Part shown: positions 26,473 to 36,268 of the stretch, one piece after another | How positions within the stretch are numbered: the stretch's first letter is position 1 | Layout: each line of letters begins with the position of its first letter | Assembly (NCBI RefSeq): GCF_013035425.1 | Contig: NZ_WQHX01000002.1 | Location: 310,001-374,000, forward strand | Origin: Ruegeria arenilitoris | GTDB lineage: Bacteria > Pseudomonadota > Alphaproteobacteria > Rhodobacterales > Rhodobacteraceae | Length of the DNA: 64,000 bases | Reading direction: 5' to 3' | Notes under the pieces: generated by a model | Told to the model about the DNA's origin: nothing | What the model saw: the letters and a program-made list of their open reading frames with translations, nothing else | The model's database searches: none | Program-made: the position numbers and the translations under genes

Positions 26473-27726
26473 TCAATGCAGGTTGTGCTGAGAGCCTTTG
26501 CCCTCTTCGTCGATGATGCCCCGCCCCGTACGGAAACGGTCGAGCCGAAACCCGGTAGCGTTTTCATGATATCGATCGGTCGCGAGCAGATGGGCAAAGA
26601 CGTTGCCAGAACCCGGCACCGCTTTGAAGCCGCCGTAATTCCATCCGCAGTTCAGATAGAGTCCTTCGATGTCTGTCCTATCGATTATTGGGGATCCGTC
26701 CGGCGACATGTCCATAATCCCACCCCACGACCGCAGCACCTTGGCTTTGCCGATCATCGGCATTAGGGCCATGCCCGCTTCCATTACGGTCTCTACCGTC
26801 GGCAGGTTACCTCGTGCCGCGTAGGAAGCGTAGAAATCAAGGTCGCCACCAAAAACCAATCCGCCCTTGTCGGACTGGCTTATATAGAAATGTCCCATGC
26901 CAAACGTGACGACATGATCGATGCACGGCTTCAACCCTTCGGTCACAAAAGCCTGAAGTACGTGGCTTTCAATCGGCAGTCGCATCCCGGCCATTGCCGC
27001 AACCTGACCTGAACGACCTGCAGCAACCATCGCAACTTTCTTAGCTCGGATCGGGCCGCGCGAGGTCTGCACACCCCGCACCACACCATTCTCGACATCG
27101 ATTCCTGTTACTTCACAGTTTTGTACCAGGTCTACGCCGCGTTGATCCGCTCCGCGAGCAAAACCCCAAGCTACGGCATCATGCCGCGCTGTGCCGCCGC
27201 GTGGGTGGTAAAGCCCGCCATAGAGCGGAAACCGTAAATCATCGAAATTCAGGTAAGGCACCATTTCCTTCAATTCGTCCCGGCCAAGAAGGATTGCATC
27301 GTCACCTTGACTAATCATCATGTTGCCCCGGCGCGCTGCTGCATCACGTTGTCCGTCAGAGTGAAACAGATTAATGATGCCCCGCTGCGAGTGCATGACA
27401 TTGTAGTTCAAATCTTCTTCCAAACCCTCCCACAATTTTAAAGAGTGAGAGTAGAATTCAGAATTGCCCTGAAGAAAGTAGTTCGCCCGCACAATCGTGG
27501 TATTGCGTCCGACATTGCCGCCACCGATGTAACCCTTTTCCAATACGGCCACATTTGTAAGGCCGTGCTCTTTTGCCAAATAATACGCAGTGCTCAGACC
27601 ATGACCTCCGCCACCGATGATAACGATGTCGTATTCGACCTTCGGCTGCGGATCGCGCCAATGTGGCGTCCAGCCTTTATTGCCGGTCAGTCCCTCCTTG
27701 AGGACGCGCAAGCCGGAAAAACGCAT
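26473..27726 (-). CDS. soxB: sarcosine oxidase beta subunit
   Basis: 417 residues of the DAO fold. The FAD-binding Rossmann motif is at about 33-50 (DIVIIGGGGHGLSTAYYLA). The histidine region where FMN is covalently attached in this family shows as YHPRGGTARHD, with His174 and His182 (the exact linked His is inferred from the family). The C-terminal block GLYLNCGWNYGGFKAVPGSG is conserved. This subunit oxidises the substrate. It is the first gene of soxBDAG. Confidence 0.95.
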   Translation of the reverse strand: MRFSGLRVLKEGLTGNKGWTPHWRDPQPKVEYDIVIIGGGGHGLSTAYYLAKEHGLTNVAVLEKGYIGGGNVGRNTTIVRANYFLQGNSEFYSHSLKLWEGLEEDLNYNVMHSQRGIINLFHSDGQRDAAARRGNMMISQGDDAILLGRDELKEMVPYLNFDDLRFPLYGGLYHPRGGTARHDAVAWGFARGADQRGVDLVQNCEVTGIDVENGVVRGVQTSRGPIRAKKVAMVAAGRSGQVAAMAGMRLPIESHVLQAFVTEGLKPCIDHVVTFGMGHFYISQSDKGGLVFGGDLDFYASYAARGNLPTVETVMEAGMALMPMIGKAKVLRSWGGIMDMSPDGSPIIDRTDIEGLYLNCGWNYGGFKAVPGSGNVFAHLLATDRYHENATGFRLDRFRTGRGIIDEEGKGSQHNLH

Positions 27727-27867
27727 TCGAACCTCCCTGCGGCTGTGTTGGCATCAAACCAACTCTGGTTAGCAGTAGCAACGTCTCAGGTTGGTTCCAC
27801 CTCCGTTTTCGACCCGCATTTGCCTGTGCGCGACGAAATCTATCGCACTGCAGTTCAAATAACGATT

Positions 27868-28770
27868 TCAAAAGCGAAGTTGAAATGCGACTCCAGCAAT
27901 TGGAGCAGTGTCATAACTTTGGCGACTAACCTCGCGCCCCGCCGCGTTTTCCAGTTTCAGTTCGCCATTTAGTTCGGCTCCGGCAAACGCAGTGAAAGAC
28001 ACACCTGGATTGGGGGCATATTGTAAGGACAAAACAACCGGAATACTGCTGTCTTCGCCGATACCATCCGGCGCCAAGCCTTCATCATCCAGTTGGAAAC
28101 GAATGCTCTCGGATCGTACCGCCATACCTACTTTGACTGCGTCAGAAACCGCGTATTCCAATGAAACACCGGGGCCTTGCGTCGCGCCCAAACCGCTACC
28201 GGTACTAAGGTTCCAACTTTCGGCAAAAGTCCAATCCACAAGAACGGCCGGGAAGACTTCCAGATCATCGGTGCCAATTTCCGAGAAGACTCCAAGCGCC
28301 GGTCCGATCCGTAAATTGGGACTTAATGCCCATGAAATTCCGCCAAATACGCCGTAGGTGAAACCGTCCGATGCGCTGGCACCACGCTCGTAATCCCACC
28401 TTAACTGAGGGGAAATGAAAACACTTGCGCCGCCATCCAACGCAAAACGCAACGGCACCGAAATCCGTATGTCGCGGACATCCTCCCACGGCTGGTTTCC
28501 GGGGAATCCAAAATCGTAGCTGAACTGTCCGTAGCTTAAAACCAGCCCCGCAAACGAACCGTCCGCGAACCGATTGATGATGCCCGTTCGCAAAAAAGCC
28601 CGCGATGCGCTAAAGTCGCCACCATCATCAAGGTCGGCTTTGCCCTGATAAACGGCTAGACCGTCGACTATGCCGCCCCAACCGAAAGGTTGTTGCGACT
28701 GGGCGGCGCCAGCGGCAAAATTTGCCGCAACTGCTATAGCGGCTACGGCGATCTTTTCTGAAACTATCAT
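27868..28770 (-). CDS. outer-membrane beta-barrel protein
   Basis: 300 residues from the ATG at 28770; the frame is open to 28839 but the extension would bury the signal peptide. Residues 1-25 are a signal peptide ending near AGAAQSQ. The body is Gly-rich with alternating strands (SLQYAPNPGVSFTAFAGAEL) and ends in AFQLRF, an aromatic last residue as in outer-membrane barrels. The family is not certain. It is placed between glutamate dehydrogenase and soxB on the same strand, but the gaps (93 and 141 bp) do not prove an operon. Confidence 0.7.
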   Translation of the reverse strand: MIVSEKIAVAAIAVAANFAAGAAQSQQPFGWGGIVDGLAVYQGKADLDDGGDFSASRAFLRTGIINRFADGSFAGLVLSYGQFSYDFGFPGNQPWEDVRDIRISVPLRFALDGGASVFISPQLRWDYERGASASDGFTYGVFGGISWALSPNLRIGPALGVFSEIGTDDLEVFPAVLVDWTFAESWNLSTGSGLGATQGPGVSLEYAVSDAVKVGMAVRSESIRFQLDDEGLAPDGIGEDSSIPVVLSLQYAPNPGVSFTAFAGAELNGELKLENAAGREVSRQSYDTAPIAGVAFQLRF

Positions 28771-28863
28771 CTGCTCTGAGTCCTTCTTGGCTTTCTGTGA
28801 GCCAGTTGAAAAGGTATGGCAACCGAACCTTTCGTCCATGTCCGGTTACCTTTTTTCGTGTCG

Positions 28864-30294
28864 TCAGAGGCCTTTAGCGCGATAGCTTTTCGAGACCCTA
28901 TCGATAGCAACGATATAGGCCGCGGTACGCAGGTCCTCGACGTCGTCGCGATCATGCCACACCTCACTCATAGCCTGATAAGCGATACGCATGGTGTCAT
29001 CGAGCCCCGAACGCACTAGTTCCAGTTCATCTGCACCCTTTAAGTATTTGGACTTAAAATCTGGAGACATCGACCAAGCGTCTCCGAGATACCTATCGAG
29101 CCTTTGCAGCTCGCTTACGATCAACTCGTGACGCGCCTCTTCCTGTCTGCGCTGCATTCTGCCAAATCGAATGTGACTCAGGTTCTTGACCCATTCAAAG
29201 TAGGACACCGTTACCCCACCCGCGTTGGCATACATATCCGGTATGATAACGGTCCCTTTTTTACGTAGTATTTCATCGGCTCCAGCAGTCACCGGACCGT
29301 TGGCTGCCTCGATAATCAAAGGTGCCTTGATGCGCTCGGCGTTGGACATGTTGACAACGCCCTCCAGAGCCGCCGGAATAAGGATGTCACATTCTTCTTC
29401 CAGCACAGCGCCGCCTTCAGCAGTATGCGTGGCGTCCGGATAGTTTTTTACGCCACCATGCTTGACGATCCATTGGCGCACAGCTTCGACATCGATCCCA
29501 TCTGGATTGAACAGTGCGCCATCCCACTCAATGATACCGATGACACGTGATCCATCTTCTTCACTCAAGAATTTTGCGGCATGATAACCCACATTTCCCA
29601 ACCCTTGAACGATCACTCGCTTCCCGTCCAATGAACCAGATAGACCTGCCTTTTGCACATCCTCGGGATTTCGGAAGAACTCCCGCAGAGCGTATTGAAT
29701 TCCGCGACCCGTGGCCTCAACGCGTCCAGCAATCCCTCCCGCATTCAACGGTTTTCCCGTAACACAGGCCCGAGCATTGATATCCGTGGTGTTCATCCGC
29801 GCATACTGGTCGGCCATCCAGGCCATCTCGCGCTCACCTGTTCCCATATCCGGGGCGGGAACGTTCTGTGACGGATTGATTAGGTCTCGTTTGGCCAATT
29901 CGTAGGCAAAGCGACGGGTGATTTGCTCCATCTCATGTTCTTCGTATTGCCGCGGGTCAATGCACAACCCCCCTTTCGAGCCTCCAAATGGTGCCTCTAC
30001 CAAGGCGCACTTGTAAGTCATCAACGCGGCAAGCGCTTCCACTTCATCTTGGTTAACCGCAAGCGCATAGCGAATACCGCCTTTTACCGGCTCCATATGT
30101 TCAGAATGAACCGAGCGATAACCAGTAAATGTGTGTATCTGGCCCCGAAGCCGTACACCGAAGCGAACTGTATAGGTTGCGTTGCAAACACGGATCTTTT
30201 CCTCCAGACCCGGCGGCAGGTCCATCAAAGACGCCGCCCTGTTGAACATCAGATCAACGCTCTCGCGAAAACTTGGTTCTTTAATGCCGGTCAT
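28864..30294 (-). CDS. Glu/Leu/Phe/Val dehydrogenase (glutamate dehydrogenase)
   Basis: 476 residues from the ATG at 30294, with GGAGG 6 bases before it; the frame continues to 30321 without family character. The N-terminal Glu dimer domain holds MEPVKGGIRYA and YKCALVEAPFGGSKGG with the catalytic lysine. The NAD(P)-binding domain starts near VIVQGLGNVGYHAAKFL. The preceding VPAPDMGTGEREMAW is the conserved substrate loop. It interconverts glutamate and 2-oxoglutarate plus ammonia. Cofactor preference cannot be fixed from the sequence. Confidence 0.92.
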   Translation of the reverse strand: MTGIKEPSFRESVDLMFNRAASLMDLPPGLEEKIRVCNATYTVRFGVRLRGQIHTFTGYRSVHSEHMEPVKGGIRYALAVNQDEVEALAALMTYKCALVEAPFGGSKGGLCIDPRQYEEHEMEQITRRFAYELAKRDLINPSQNVPAPDMGTGEREMAWMADQYARMNTTDINARACVTGKPLNAGGIAGRVEATGRGIQYALREFFRNPEDVQKAGLSGSLDGKRVIVQGLGNVGYHAAKFLSEEDGSRVIGIIEWDGALFNPDGIDVEAVRQWIVKHGGVKNYPDATHTAEGGAVLEEECDILIPAALEGVVNMSNAERIKAPLIIEAANGPVTAGADEILRKKGTVIIPDMYANAGGVTVSYFEWVKNLSHIRFGRMQRRQEEARHELIVSELQRLDRYLGDAWSMSPDFKSKYLKGADELELVRSGLDDTMRIAYQAMSEVWHDRDDVEDLRTAAYIVAIDRVSKSYRAKGL

Positions 30295-30616
30295 AAATTC
30301 CTCCGTGCTGGTAAATGACAAACGTCATGACTTTTTGTCGCACCACTAAGCCTGTGCTGCAATTCTCATCTGCACTTTTTTTCACCAATTTACGAAGAAC
30401 CCGTTACGGCCATTGGTGAGTCGGCTGAACTAAAAAACGGCGCGACATTGTCAAAATTCGGGAAACAAAGAGGGCGATTTCGTTCGCACTAAAGACAAAT
30501 ATCTTTTAATAATAACATTATAGCATCCTAATGGCCCAAATCTCGCCACGATCCGAAACTAATTTATCGTCGTCGCAAAGAACCATTTGCGTGCCTTTTC
30601 GGCACAAGGATTTGTT
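30295..30616. other. 322-bp divergent promoter region (gdh / tad genes)
   Basis: The stretch separates the divergent glutamate dehydrogenase and tadG genes. It is AT-rich in its middle (30480-30540), with a possible promoter near TTTTAATAATAACATTATAG at 30503-30522. No RNA gene, riboswitch or repeated operator was recognised. Confidence 0.4.
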
Positions 30617-32434
30617 ATGCAAAATTTGATTTGGAAGTCAAAATTCGTTATCTCGTTTAGCTCTAACCTCAGTCTCCAGCATGCGCGCAGGTTTGCAAAT
30701 TCAACCGACGGATCCATGACGATCCTGTCGTTATTCTTTATAATGGCGGTCTTCATGGTAGCCGGATTTGCCGTCGACATGATGCGTTACGATCGCGAAC
30801 GGGTGAAACTTCAGTACGCCTTGGATCGCGCAGTGCTTGCGGCCGCCGACCTTGATCAGGAATTGTGTCCTGCCGACGTGGTCAAAGACTACCTGAGCAA
30901 AGAAAACCTCGATCAATACTTGGTCGAAGGTTCCATCAATGTTACTCCGGAAACCTGCGGTGCAACGGACGCTCGTTTGGCAGGCAAGCGTAAAGTCGAA
31001 GCTAGCGCTGAAATGAACGTCGCAACGCATTTCATGCAATGGAATGGCGTCGATTATATTGCGTCCAATGCCACCAGCGTCGCAGAAGAATCCATCGGTA
31101 ACGTTGAGATTTCCCTGGTTCTTGACGTTTCCGGTTCAATGGACGGAACAAAACTGGCCAATCTTCAGACTGCAGCCAAGGATTTTGTTGATGAGATGGT
31201 TAACAAATCCGAGGATGGTAAGTTGTCTATTTCGATCATCCCATATTCGGAACAAGTTTCAGTCCCGAACTACCTGATGAACGAGCTGACCACTATCGGC
31301 GCTAATGAAGTTGCGAATTGCATCGACTTTCCACTTGCCGATTTCTCGACCATGGAATTCGATAATTATGATATCTTTGACTCCGGCGGCACTCTGATCC
31401 GCCCGGGCACTGCTATCCCTCAAACACTTCACTTTGACGACTATGGGTCCACTGACTTTCGTCAAAGTGATAACTTGGTTGCCAGTAATGTGTGCCGACG
31501 GGAAACCAGCACCGATCGACGAGCGATGGCTGTCATTCAAAACGACGTAGACACGCTGAAACAGCAGATCGATCTTTTGAATGCAAGTGGTTGGACATCC
31601 ATTGATGTCGGCTTGAAATGGGGATTGACCCTGTTGGATGACAGCATTCAGCCATTGATTGCGCGCCTTGCAAGCACCTCTGCCATTCCAAGCGAGTTCG
31701 CAGGGCGACCCGGGCGAAACAGAACAGCCGACTCTTTGAAGGTTCTGGTACTGATGACCGATGGAGCCAATACAAAACAGCACATGGTCAACGCGCCCTA
31801 CTACACGGGCCCGTCAGATATTCACTGGAACGATGGGGCACAAACGTACTCTGTCTATGATTAAGCGAATGATCGTTATACTTGGTCAAATGTTCGGCAA
31901 ACTGTACGTCACAACGACGGCTCTCGCTGGACCAGAGATTACTATCAAAACCACGCCTACGGCGCCCGAAAGTCTGACGGCAGCAGAGAAACATTCCGCC
32001 GCTATCGCTGTACAAGCTTCTACGATGGTAAATGCCACAGCATTAACTCATCGTCGTATTACACCGACACCGAGTACGGCGACACCTTGGAACTGGATTG
32101 GCCGGATGTTTGGGCGCACTCAGAGAAACACGTGATCTACTATCTTCTGCGCGACACATTTGGCACTACGAAAGCACAGGAGTGGTGGGATAAATCCACC
32201 ACCGAACTGCAAGGCTATCAAAAAGACCCGCGGGTTTATTCACTTTGCGCACAGGCAGAAGCCGAAGAAGTTCTTATTTTCTCAATAGCTTATGAAGCGC
32301 CCGAAAGCGTGAAGCCGATGCTCAAGACTTGTGCGGTAGACGATGGGCGTTACTACGAAGCCACCGGAACCAAGATCCAAGGCGTGTTTGACTCGATCAG
32401 CGCTACAATTCAGAACTTAAGGCTAACTCAATGA
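30617..32434 (+). pseudogene. TadG-like VWA pilus-assembly gene interrupted by one in-frame TAA
   Basis: The reading frame runs 415 codons from the ATG at 30617 (AAGGA upstream), meets TAA at 31862-31864, and then stays open in the same frame for another 189 codons to 32434, where it overlaps the tadE start by 4 bp. I translated the bridge by hand and found no other stop. The first part has an N-terminal TadE/G helix (about 35-55) and a von Willebrand A domain with the MIDAS motif DVSGSMDG (D-x-S-x-S). The second part carries the normal C-terminus (VKPMLKTCAVDDGRYYEATG). Either a recent nonsense mutation, a sequencing error or readthrough; a 415-residue truncated protein would still be made. 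Confidence 0.8.
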
Positions 32435-33060
32435 AACCGTTACTTCGAATGCGCCTGCGTCGATTTCGCCGCAGCGAGGACGGAAGTTCGTCGACTATCG
32501 AGTTTCTGTTCTGGTTCCCGGTGTTCATCTATGTCTGCTATTCGGGCATGGACATGGGGTTGATGTCATTCAGTCATGCCAACCTTGAACGGGCGCTTGA
32601 TGAAACTATCAGAGAGGTTCGCCTCAATCGCCTTCCCGCTGGTGAAACAGAGTGGACACATGACCTTCTCAAGGACATGGTTTGTGACAGGGTTCGGCAT
32701 GTCTCGAACTGCTCTACTCATCTTGCGCTTGAGATGAAGTCGATTGATCCGCGCGTCGGCAACCAACTGAACACACAGGTATTTTGCGTTGACACGCCCG
32801 AGACGATTCGAAACCCGGATCAGGTTGATTTCGACCGAGGCACATCAAACGAACTGATGATCATTAGGGCCTGTCTAGAAGTTTCCCCGGTTTGGGGCTT
32901 TACCATGACCGGCGGCTTGGCAAGCCAAGATCCGGATGGACAATGGGAATTGCACGCCACGACGGTATTCGTGCACGAGCCATTCGGCGGCGACACGTCG
33001 AACCCAATAACCAACCCGGCGGCGACAGGCGGTACTTCTGAAACTGGAGGCGCAACATGA
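32431..33060 (+). CDS. TadE-family pilus assembly protein
   Basis: 209 residues. A short basic N-terminus (RLRRFRRSEDGSSSTIEF) is followed by one membrane helix (about 23-45), the typical TadE pattern in which the helix remains as an anchor of a pilin-like protein. The soluble part has four or five cysteines and a disordered end (GGTSETGGAT). It overlaps tadG and the next gene by 4 bp each. The trio is likely to act in Flp-type pilus assembly, but no tad motor genes (tadA, tadB, tadC) are in the window. Confidence 0.82.
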   Translation: MKPLLRMRLRRFRRSEDGSSSTIEFLFWFPVFIYVCYSGMDMGLMSFSHANLERALDETIREVRLNRLPAGETEWTHDLLKDMVCDRVRHVSNCSTHLALEMKSIDPRVGNQLNTQVFCVDTPETIRNPDQVDFDRGTSNELMIIRACLEVSPVWGFTMTGGLASQDPDGQWELHATTVFVHEPFGGDTSNPITNPAATGGTSETGGAT

Positions 33061-33620
33061 AACGCGCCATCGCAAGTTTTTTGAAGCAATTCTTCGACCG
33101 GGAGGATGGCATTATTACGGTTGAGGCAGTGCTGGTTCTGCCGATGATGTTTTGGTCGATCTTTGCATCCTACACCTACTACGACAGCTATCGTCAAAGC
33201 GCCCGCAACATCAAAGCTGCTTATGCCGTTGCCGATATCATTTCGCGTGAACGCAACATGATCAACGCAACCTACATCAATACGATGCATAGTTTGCTTG
33301 AAACCATGGTGTCTACTCGGGCTCCGGTATCTATGCGCATTTCGTTCCTGCTTTACGAAGAACCGACAGACAGCCACACAGTGTTGTGGTCGTGTGTCCG
33401 GGGGGGCGTTTACAACTCGCTGAACGACGGAGATGCCAAGCTGATGAAACCGCTTCTGCCGACGATGCCGGACAACGGCAAAATGATTGTTGTTGAAACC
33501 AACAACACATATCGCGCGCCGTTCAACATCGGTTTTGGGTTTGATGATTTTTCGATGGGCAATTTCGTCTTCACGCACCCACGCGTTTTCGACAACATTG
33601 TTGCATCGACCCCCTGCTAA
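33057..33620 (+). CDS. second TadE-like pilus protein
   Basis: 187 residues. N-terminal FLKQFFDREDGIITVEAVLVL then a hydrophobic helix (about 25-45) ending FASYTYYDSY matches the TadE pattern (E-D-G-x-x-x-V-E). The rest is soluble, with two cysteines. The start overlaps the preceding tadE stop by 4 bp. It converges on the next gene with a 4-bp overlap at 33617-33620. Confidence 0.82.
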   Translation: MKRAIASFLKQFFDREDGIITVEAVLVLPMMFWSIFASYTYYDSYRQSARNIKAAYAVADIISRERNMINATYINTMHSLLETMVSTRAPVSMRISFLLYEEPTDSHTVLWSCVRGGVYNSLNDGDAKLMKPLLPTMPDNGKMIVVETNNTYRAPFNIGFGFDDFSMGNFVFTHPRVFDNIVASTPC

Positions 33621-34096
33621 CTGCTCTCCGCCCGCTCCATCAGCAGAGCGGATAGCATTTCCGACATAAACTTTGTTTCGGCGGCAGAAGTCATGCCACC
33701 GACACCTATCCGACGGCCAATTCTCCACCATAGGCCTGGTTCCCAAGCATTTTTTGTCCTTGCACGGGTCAACACCAGAAACCCGTTGGATGGTTTAAAT
33801 GCGAACACACCCCGATCCACTGACACGATATCAGCAATCTCGCAAATGGGTCGTCCAGACCGGGTCCTAAGTTGCGATTTAGTCAATTCAATTGCGTCCT
33901 TAGTCGATACCCACATGCGCTGTGCCAACCACAGTGAAGCAAAGCCAATCACCAACAGAAATACCTGCCACCCTGTTTCCGGTGGCGATGCAAGTGCAAC
34001 GTAAATCACCAACAGTGCGACAATGCCCAGCATCCCTACCCCGATCCAACGCCTTGGCGATGAGGCCTGTACAGTGGCTAATACGTCCTGTTGCAT
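33617..34096 (-). CDS. membrane protein with PH-like domain, unknown function
   Basis: 159 residues. Two membrane helices near the N-terminus (about 16-36 and 42-60) are followed by a basic, beta-rich segment (STKDAIELTKSQLRTRSGR, GVFAFKPSNGFLVLTR), which looks like a bacterial PH or YcxB-type domain. I do not recognise a specific family. It is convergent with the tad trio and divergent from pirin. Confidence 0.6.
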   Translation of the reverse strand: MQQDVLATVQASSPRRWIGVGMLGIVALLVIYVALASPPETGWQVFLLVIGFASLWLAQRMWVSTKDAIELTKSQLRTRSGRPICEIADIVSVDRGVFAFKPSNGFLVLTRARTKNAWEPGLWWRIGRRIGVGGMTSAAETKFMSEMLSALLMERAESS

Positions 34097-34256
34097 GTGC
34101 GTCTCCCAATATTCGCCTTTGCCTTAGCGCCTTTGGCGGCAGAAGGACAGAGACCCCGAAAAATCTGAGCATCATTGCACATTATCAGTGTTTCTGTGCC
34201 AATTGATTGCCTCGCATCAGGATTTACATTGCAGATTGAGCAATCAGGAGGATGCA

Positions 34257-35168
34257 ATGTCCCTCAGACCTACATTAGAAACACGAAAAGCTATCCCAGC
34301 CATGGAAGGCGCCGGCGTGAAACTGCATCGCGCGTTCGGATTTCAGGATCCATCCGAATTGGACCCATTCCTGTTGTTTGACGATTTCAGAAATGAAAAC
34401 CCGCAGGACTATCAGGCTGGTTTTCCTTGGCACCCCCACCGGGGAATAGAAACAATTACCTATGTTCTGTCAGGCAATGTCGATCACAGTGACTCGCTTG
34501 GCAACAGCGGAACTTTGGGTGCCGGGGACGTGCAATGGATGACCGCCGGTTCCGGAATTTTGCATCAGGAGATGCCTAAGGGTAACTCGCGCGGACAGAT
34601 GCACGGGTTTCAACTTTGGGGCAATCTTCCTGCTGACCAAAAAATGACTGCGCCAAGGTATCAGGATGTGAGTAGCGCTGAAATTCCAGAAGTCATCGAT
34701 GACGATGGAACCACTGTGCGCATCATCGTGGGTGACTTTTGGGGAAAGACAGGGCCCGTCGACGGGATCGCGGCCGATCCGCAGTATTTGGACGTCTCAA
34801 TCCCTGCAGGACTGAAAAAGACGTTTAAAGTGGACACCTACAGACGCGCATTTGCCTATGTCTTTCAAGGCCAAGCCGCGTTTGCAGATGCGTCTCAACC
34901 CACTGGAGTACTGTTGGAAAAAGAAATCGCCGGGCAAGAGGTCAATATCCGCGACATGTCAGGGAACCGCACGTTGGTACGCTTTGGCACGGGCGACGAA
35001 ATCACGGTGCAGGCCGGTCCTGAAGGGGTTCGTTTTTTGTTGATTTCCGGCGCGCCCATCAATGAGCCGGTTGCGTGGCACGGCCCGATCGTGATGAACA
35101 CACAATCTGAGCTGGAACAGGCCTTTCGCGAACTTCGCAACGGCACATTCATTCGTCCGGCACACTAA
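34257..35168 (+). CDS. pirin-family protein
   Basis: 303 residues from the ATG at 34257, preceded by CAGGAGG; an upstream start at 34188 adds only low-complexity sequence. A bicupin of the pirin family. The metal-binding set shows in the N-terminal cupin: PWHPHRGIETITYVLSGNVDH and GSGILHQEMP, giving two His, another His and Glu. Bacterial pirins include quercetin dioxygenases and regulators of pyruvate metabolism; the role here is open. It converges on tetR over a hairpin. Confidence 0.9.
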   Translation: MSLRPTLETRKAIPAMEGAGVKLHRAFGFQDPSELDPFLLFDDFRNENPQDYQAGFPWHPHRGIETITYVLSGNVDHSDSLGNSGTLGAGDVQWMTAGSGILHQEMPKGNSRGQMHGFQLWGNLPADQKMTAPRYQDVSSAEIPEVIDDDGTTVRIIVGDFWGKTGPVDGIAADPQYLDVSIPAGLKKTFKVDTYRRAFAYVFQGQAAFADASQPTGVLLEKEIAGQEVNIRDMSGNRTLVRFGTGDEITVQAGPEGVRFLLISGAPINEPVAWHGPIVMNTQSELEQAFRELRNGTFIRPAH

Positions 35169-35174
35169 CGGAAC

Positions 35175-35201
35175 CCGCCTTGCCGAATTCCGGCAAGGCG
35201 G
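35175..35201. terminator. hairpin between pirin and tetR
   Basis: CCGCCTTGCCG (35175-35185) pairs exactly with CGGCAAGGCGG (35191-35201) across a 5-base loop. It sits between convergent genes, 6 bp after the pirin stop and 1 bp from the tetR stop. There is no T run, so termination may not be purely intrinsic. Confidence 0.6.
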
Positions 35202-35202
35202 A

Positions 35203-35790
35203 TCAGCGCGTTACGGATCTGCGTACCATATCCCAATAGATTTGCTCGACGGCATCGAGAGTCAGCCTACCCTCTGTCCGGTACCAAGTCATAACACCAT
35301 TCAACATCGCAATCACCGCCAACGTTGCTATCTTGCTGTCGGTGACTGTAAATAAACCTTCGACTTGTCCTTGCTTGAAAATTCCTTCGAGCGTGTCCTC
35401 GTAATTTCGGCGCAGTGCTTCAATTTCAGCGAAATTTTCGGGGGTGAGATTGCGAAGTTCCATATAGGCAATAAACACCTCGTCAGGGCGTTGAAGATGA
35501 AACCGGATATGAAAACCTACAAACTGCTTCAATGCTTCGATGGCGTTTTCAGTCGCAGGCAATTCGGCGGCGGAATTCAAAAGCTCTTGCATGTGCTCTT
35601 GCATAAGTCGAAACAGCAGACTTTGCTTATCTGGAGTGTAGTTGTAAAGCGCACCGGCTTGCACACCGACTTCGGCAGCGATCTGCCGCATGGATACCGC
35701 GGCGTAGCCACGTCTTGAAAACAGTCTCAGCGCAGCCTTTCGGATGCGCGGGCCGGTTATATCGGAATGAGAACCTTGCGTACGTGCCAT
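35203..35790 (-). CDS. TetR-family transcriptional regulator
   Basis: 195 residues. The N-terminal HTH is clear: RIRKAALRLFSRRGYAAVSMRQIAAEVGVQAGALYNYTPDKQSLL (about 16-60, pieces only). The C-terminal ligand-binding domain matches the TetR_C_33/AcuR-like group (QRPDEVFIAYMELRNLTPEN), which often senses acyl-CoA or similar small molecules. An inverted repeat 14 bp upstream is a likely autoregulatory operator. Confidence 0.9.
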   Translation of the reverse strand: MARTQGSHSDITGPRIRKAALRLFSRRGYAAVSMRQIAAEVGVQAGALYNYTPDKQSLLFRLMQEHMQELLNSAAELPATENAIEALKQFVGFHIRFHLQRPDEVFIAYMELRNLTPENFAEIEALRRNYEDTLEGIFKQGQVEGLFTVTDSKIATLAVIAMLNGVMTWYRTEGRLTLDAVEQIYWDMVRRSVTR

Positions 35791-35804
35791 TTGGCCAACT
35801 TATC

Positions 35805-35818
35805 TGAACAATCGTTCA
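35805..35818. promoter_or_regulatory. candidate TetR operator
   Basis: TGAAC-AATC-GTTCA is a perfect 5-bp inverted repeat 14 bp upstream of the tetR start and 71 bp upstream of the lipoprotein gene on the other strand. Its position and form fit a TetR-family operator that could control both genes. It is short, so the evidence is moderate. Confidence 0.5.
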
Positions 35819-35889
35819 AATAGAACCCCGCTTGAACCGCGACGCTAAAAGGTGCATGACCAACCAAAGCCGCAACCCAAAGGTCCTTT

Positions 35890-36138
35890 ATGAAACCTCT
35901 GCCGCTGATTATCTCTTTGCTTGTTTGCGCAGCCTGCGCCGATATTCCCGAGCTTGAAGGCAGCGAAGAGCCAGAATTGCGCAAAACCTCTTATCCGCGA
36001 CTAATTCCAATTTCCGAAAGCCTGGGGCCTCCGGCAGATCCAGTGAGCGAAGCAGAGGAAGTCGAAGAAGAGCTAACCGAGCGCAGTGAAGCATTGGCTG
36101 CAAAAGCAAAAACCCTGCAAGAAGCTAATACCGACTAA
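35890..36138 (+). CDS. small lipoprotein
   Basis: 82 residues. The signal sequence ends in a lipobox (LVCAAC, lipidated Cys at about 17), so it is predicted to be anchored in a membrane. The mature part is acidic, with a C-terminal coiled-coil-like helix (EAEEVEEELTERSEALAAKAK). I do not recognise the family. It is divergent from tetR and 130 bp before hom. Confidence 0.65.
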   Translation: MKPLPLIISLLVCAACADIPELEGSEEPELRKTSYPRLIPISESLGPPADPVSEAEEVEEELTERSEALAAKAKTLQEANTD

Positions 36139-36268
36139 GCGGACATATGCGTTCAAAATCAGCCTGATCCGCCCGAGATGGATTGCACCCTTCCGATGAA
36201 CCCGGTAAGGCAGCCGACAAAGGGAACATGCCCTAACCGGCACATTCGAGCGGAAAGGACCCAAAGGA

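Noticed and set aside
32087..32434. Separate 115-codon gene after tadG
   Set aside because: It lies in the same frame as tadG and continues it beyond the TAA; its ATG has no ribosome binding site, so it is the tail of the broken gene.
36139..36268. Possible SAM-type riboswitch before hom
   Set aside because: The 130-bp leader has GC-rich stretches, but none of the conserved cores of known SAM or SAH riboswitches could be matched.
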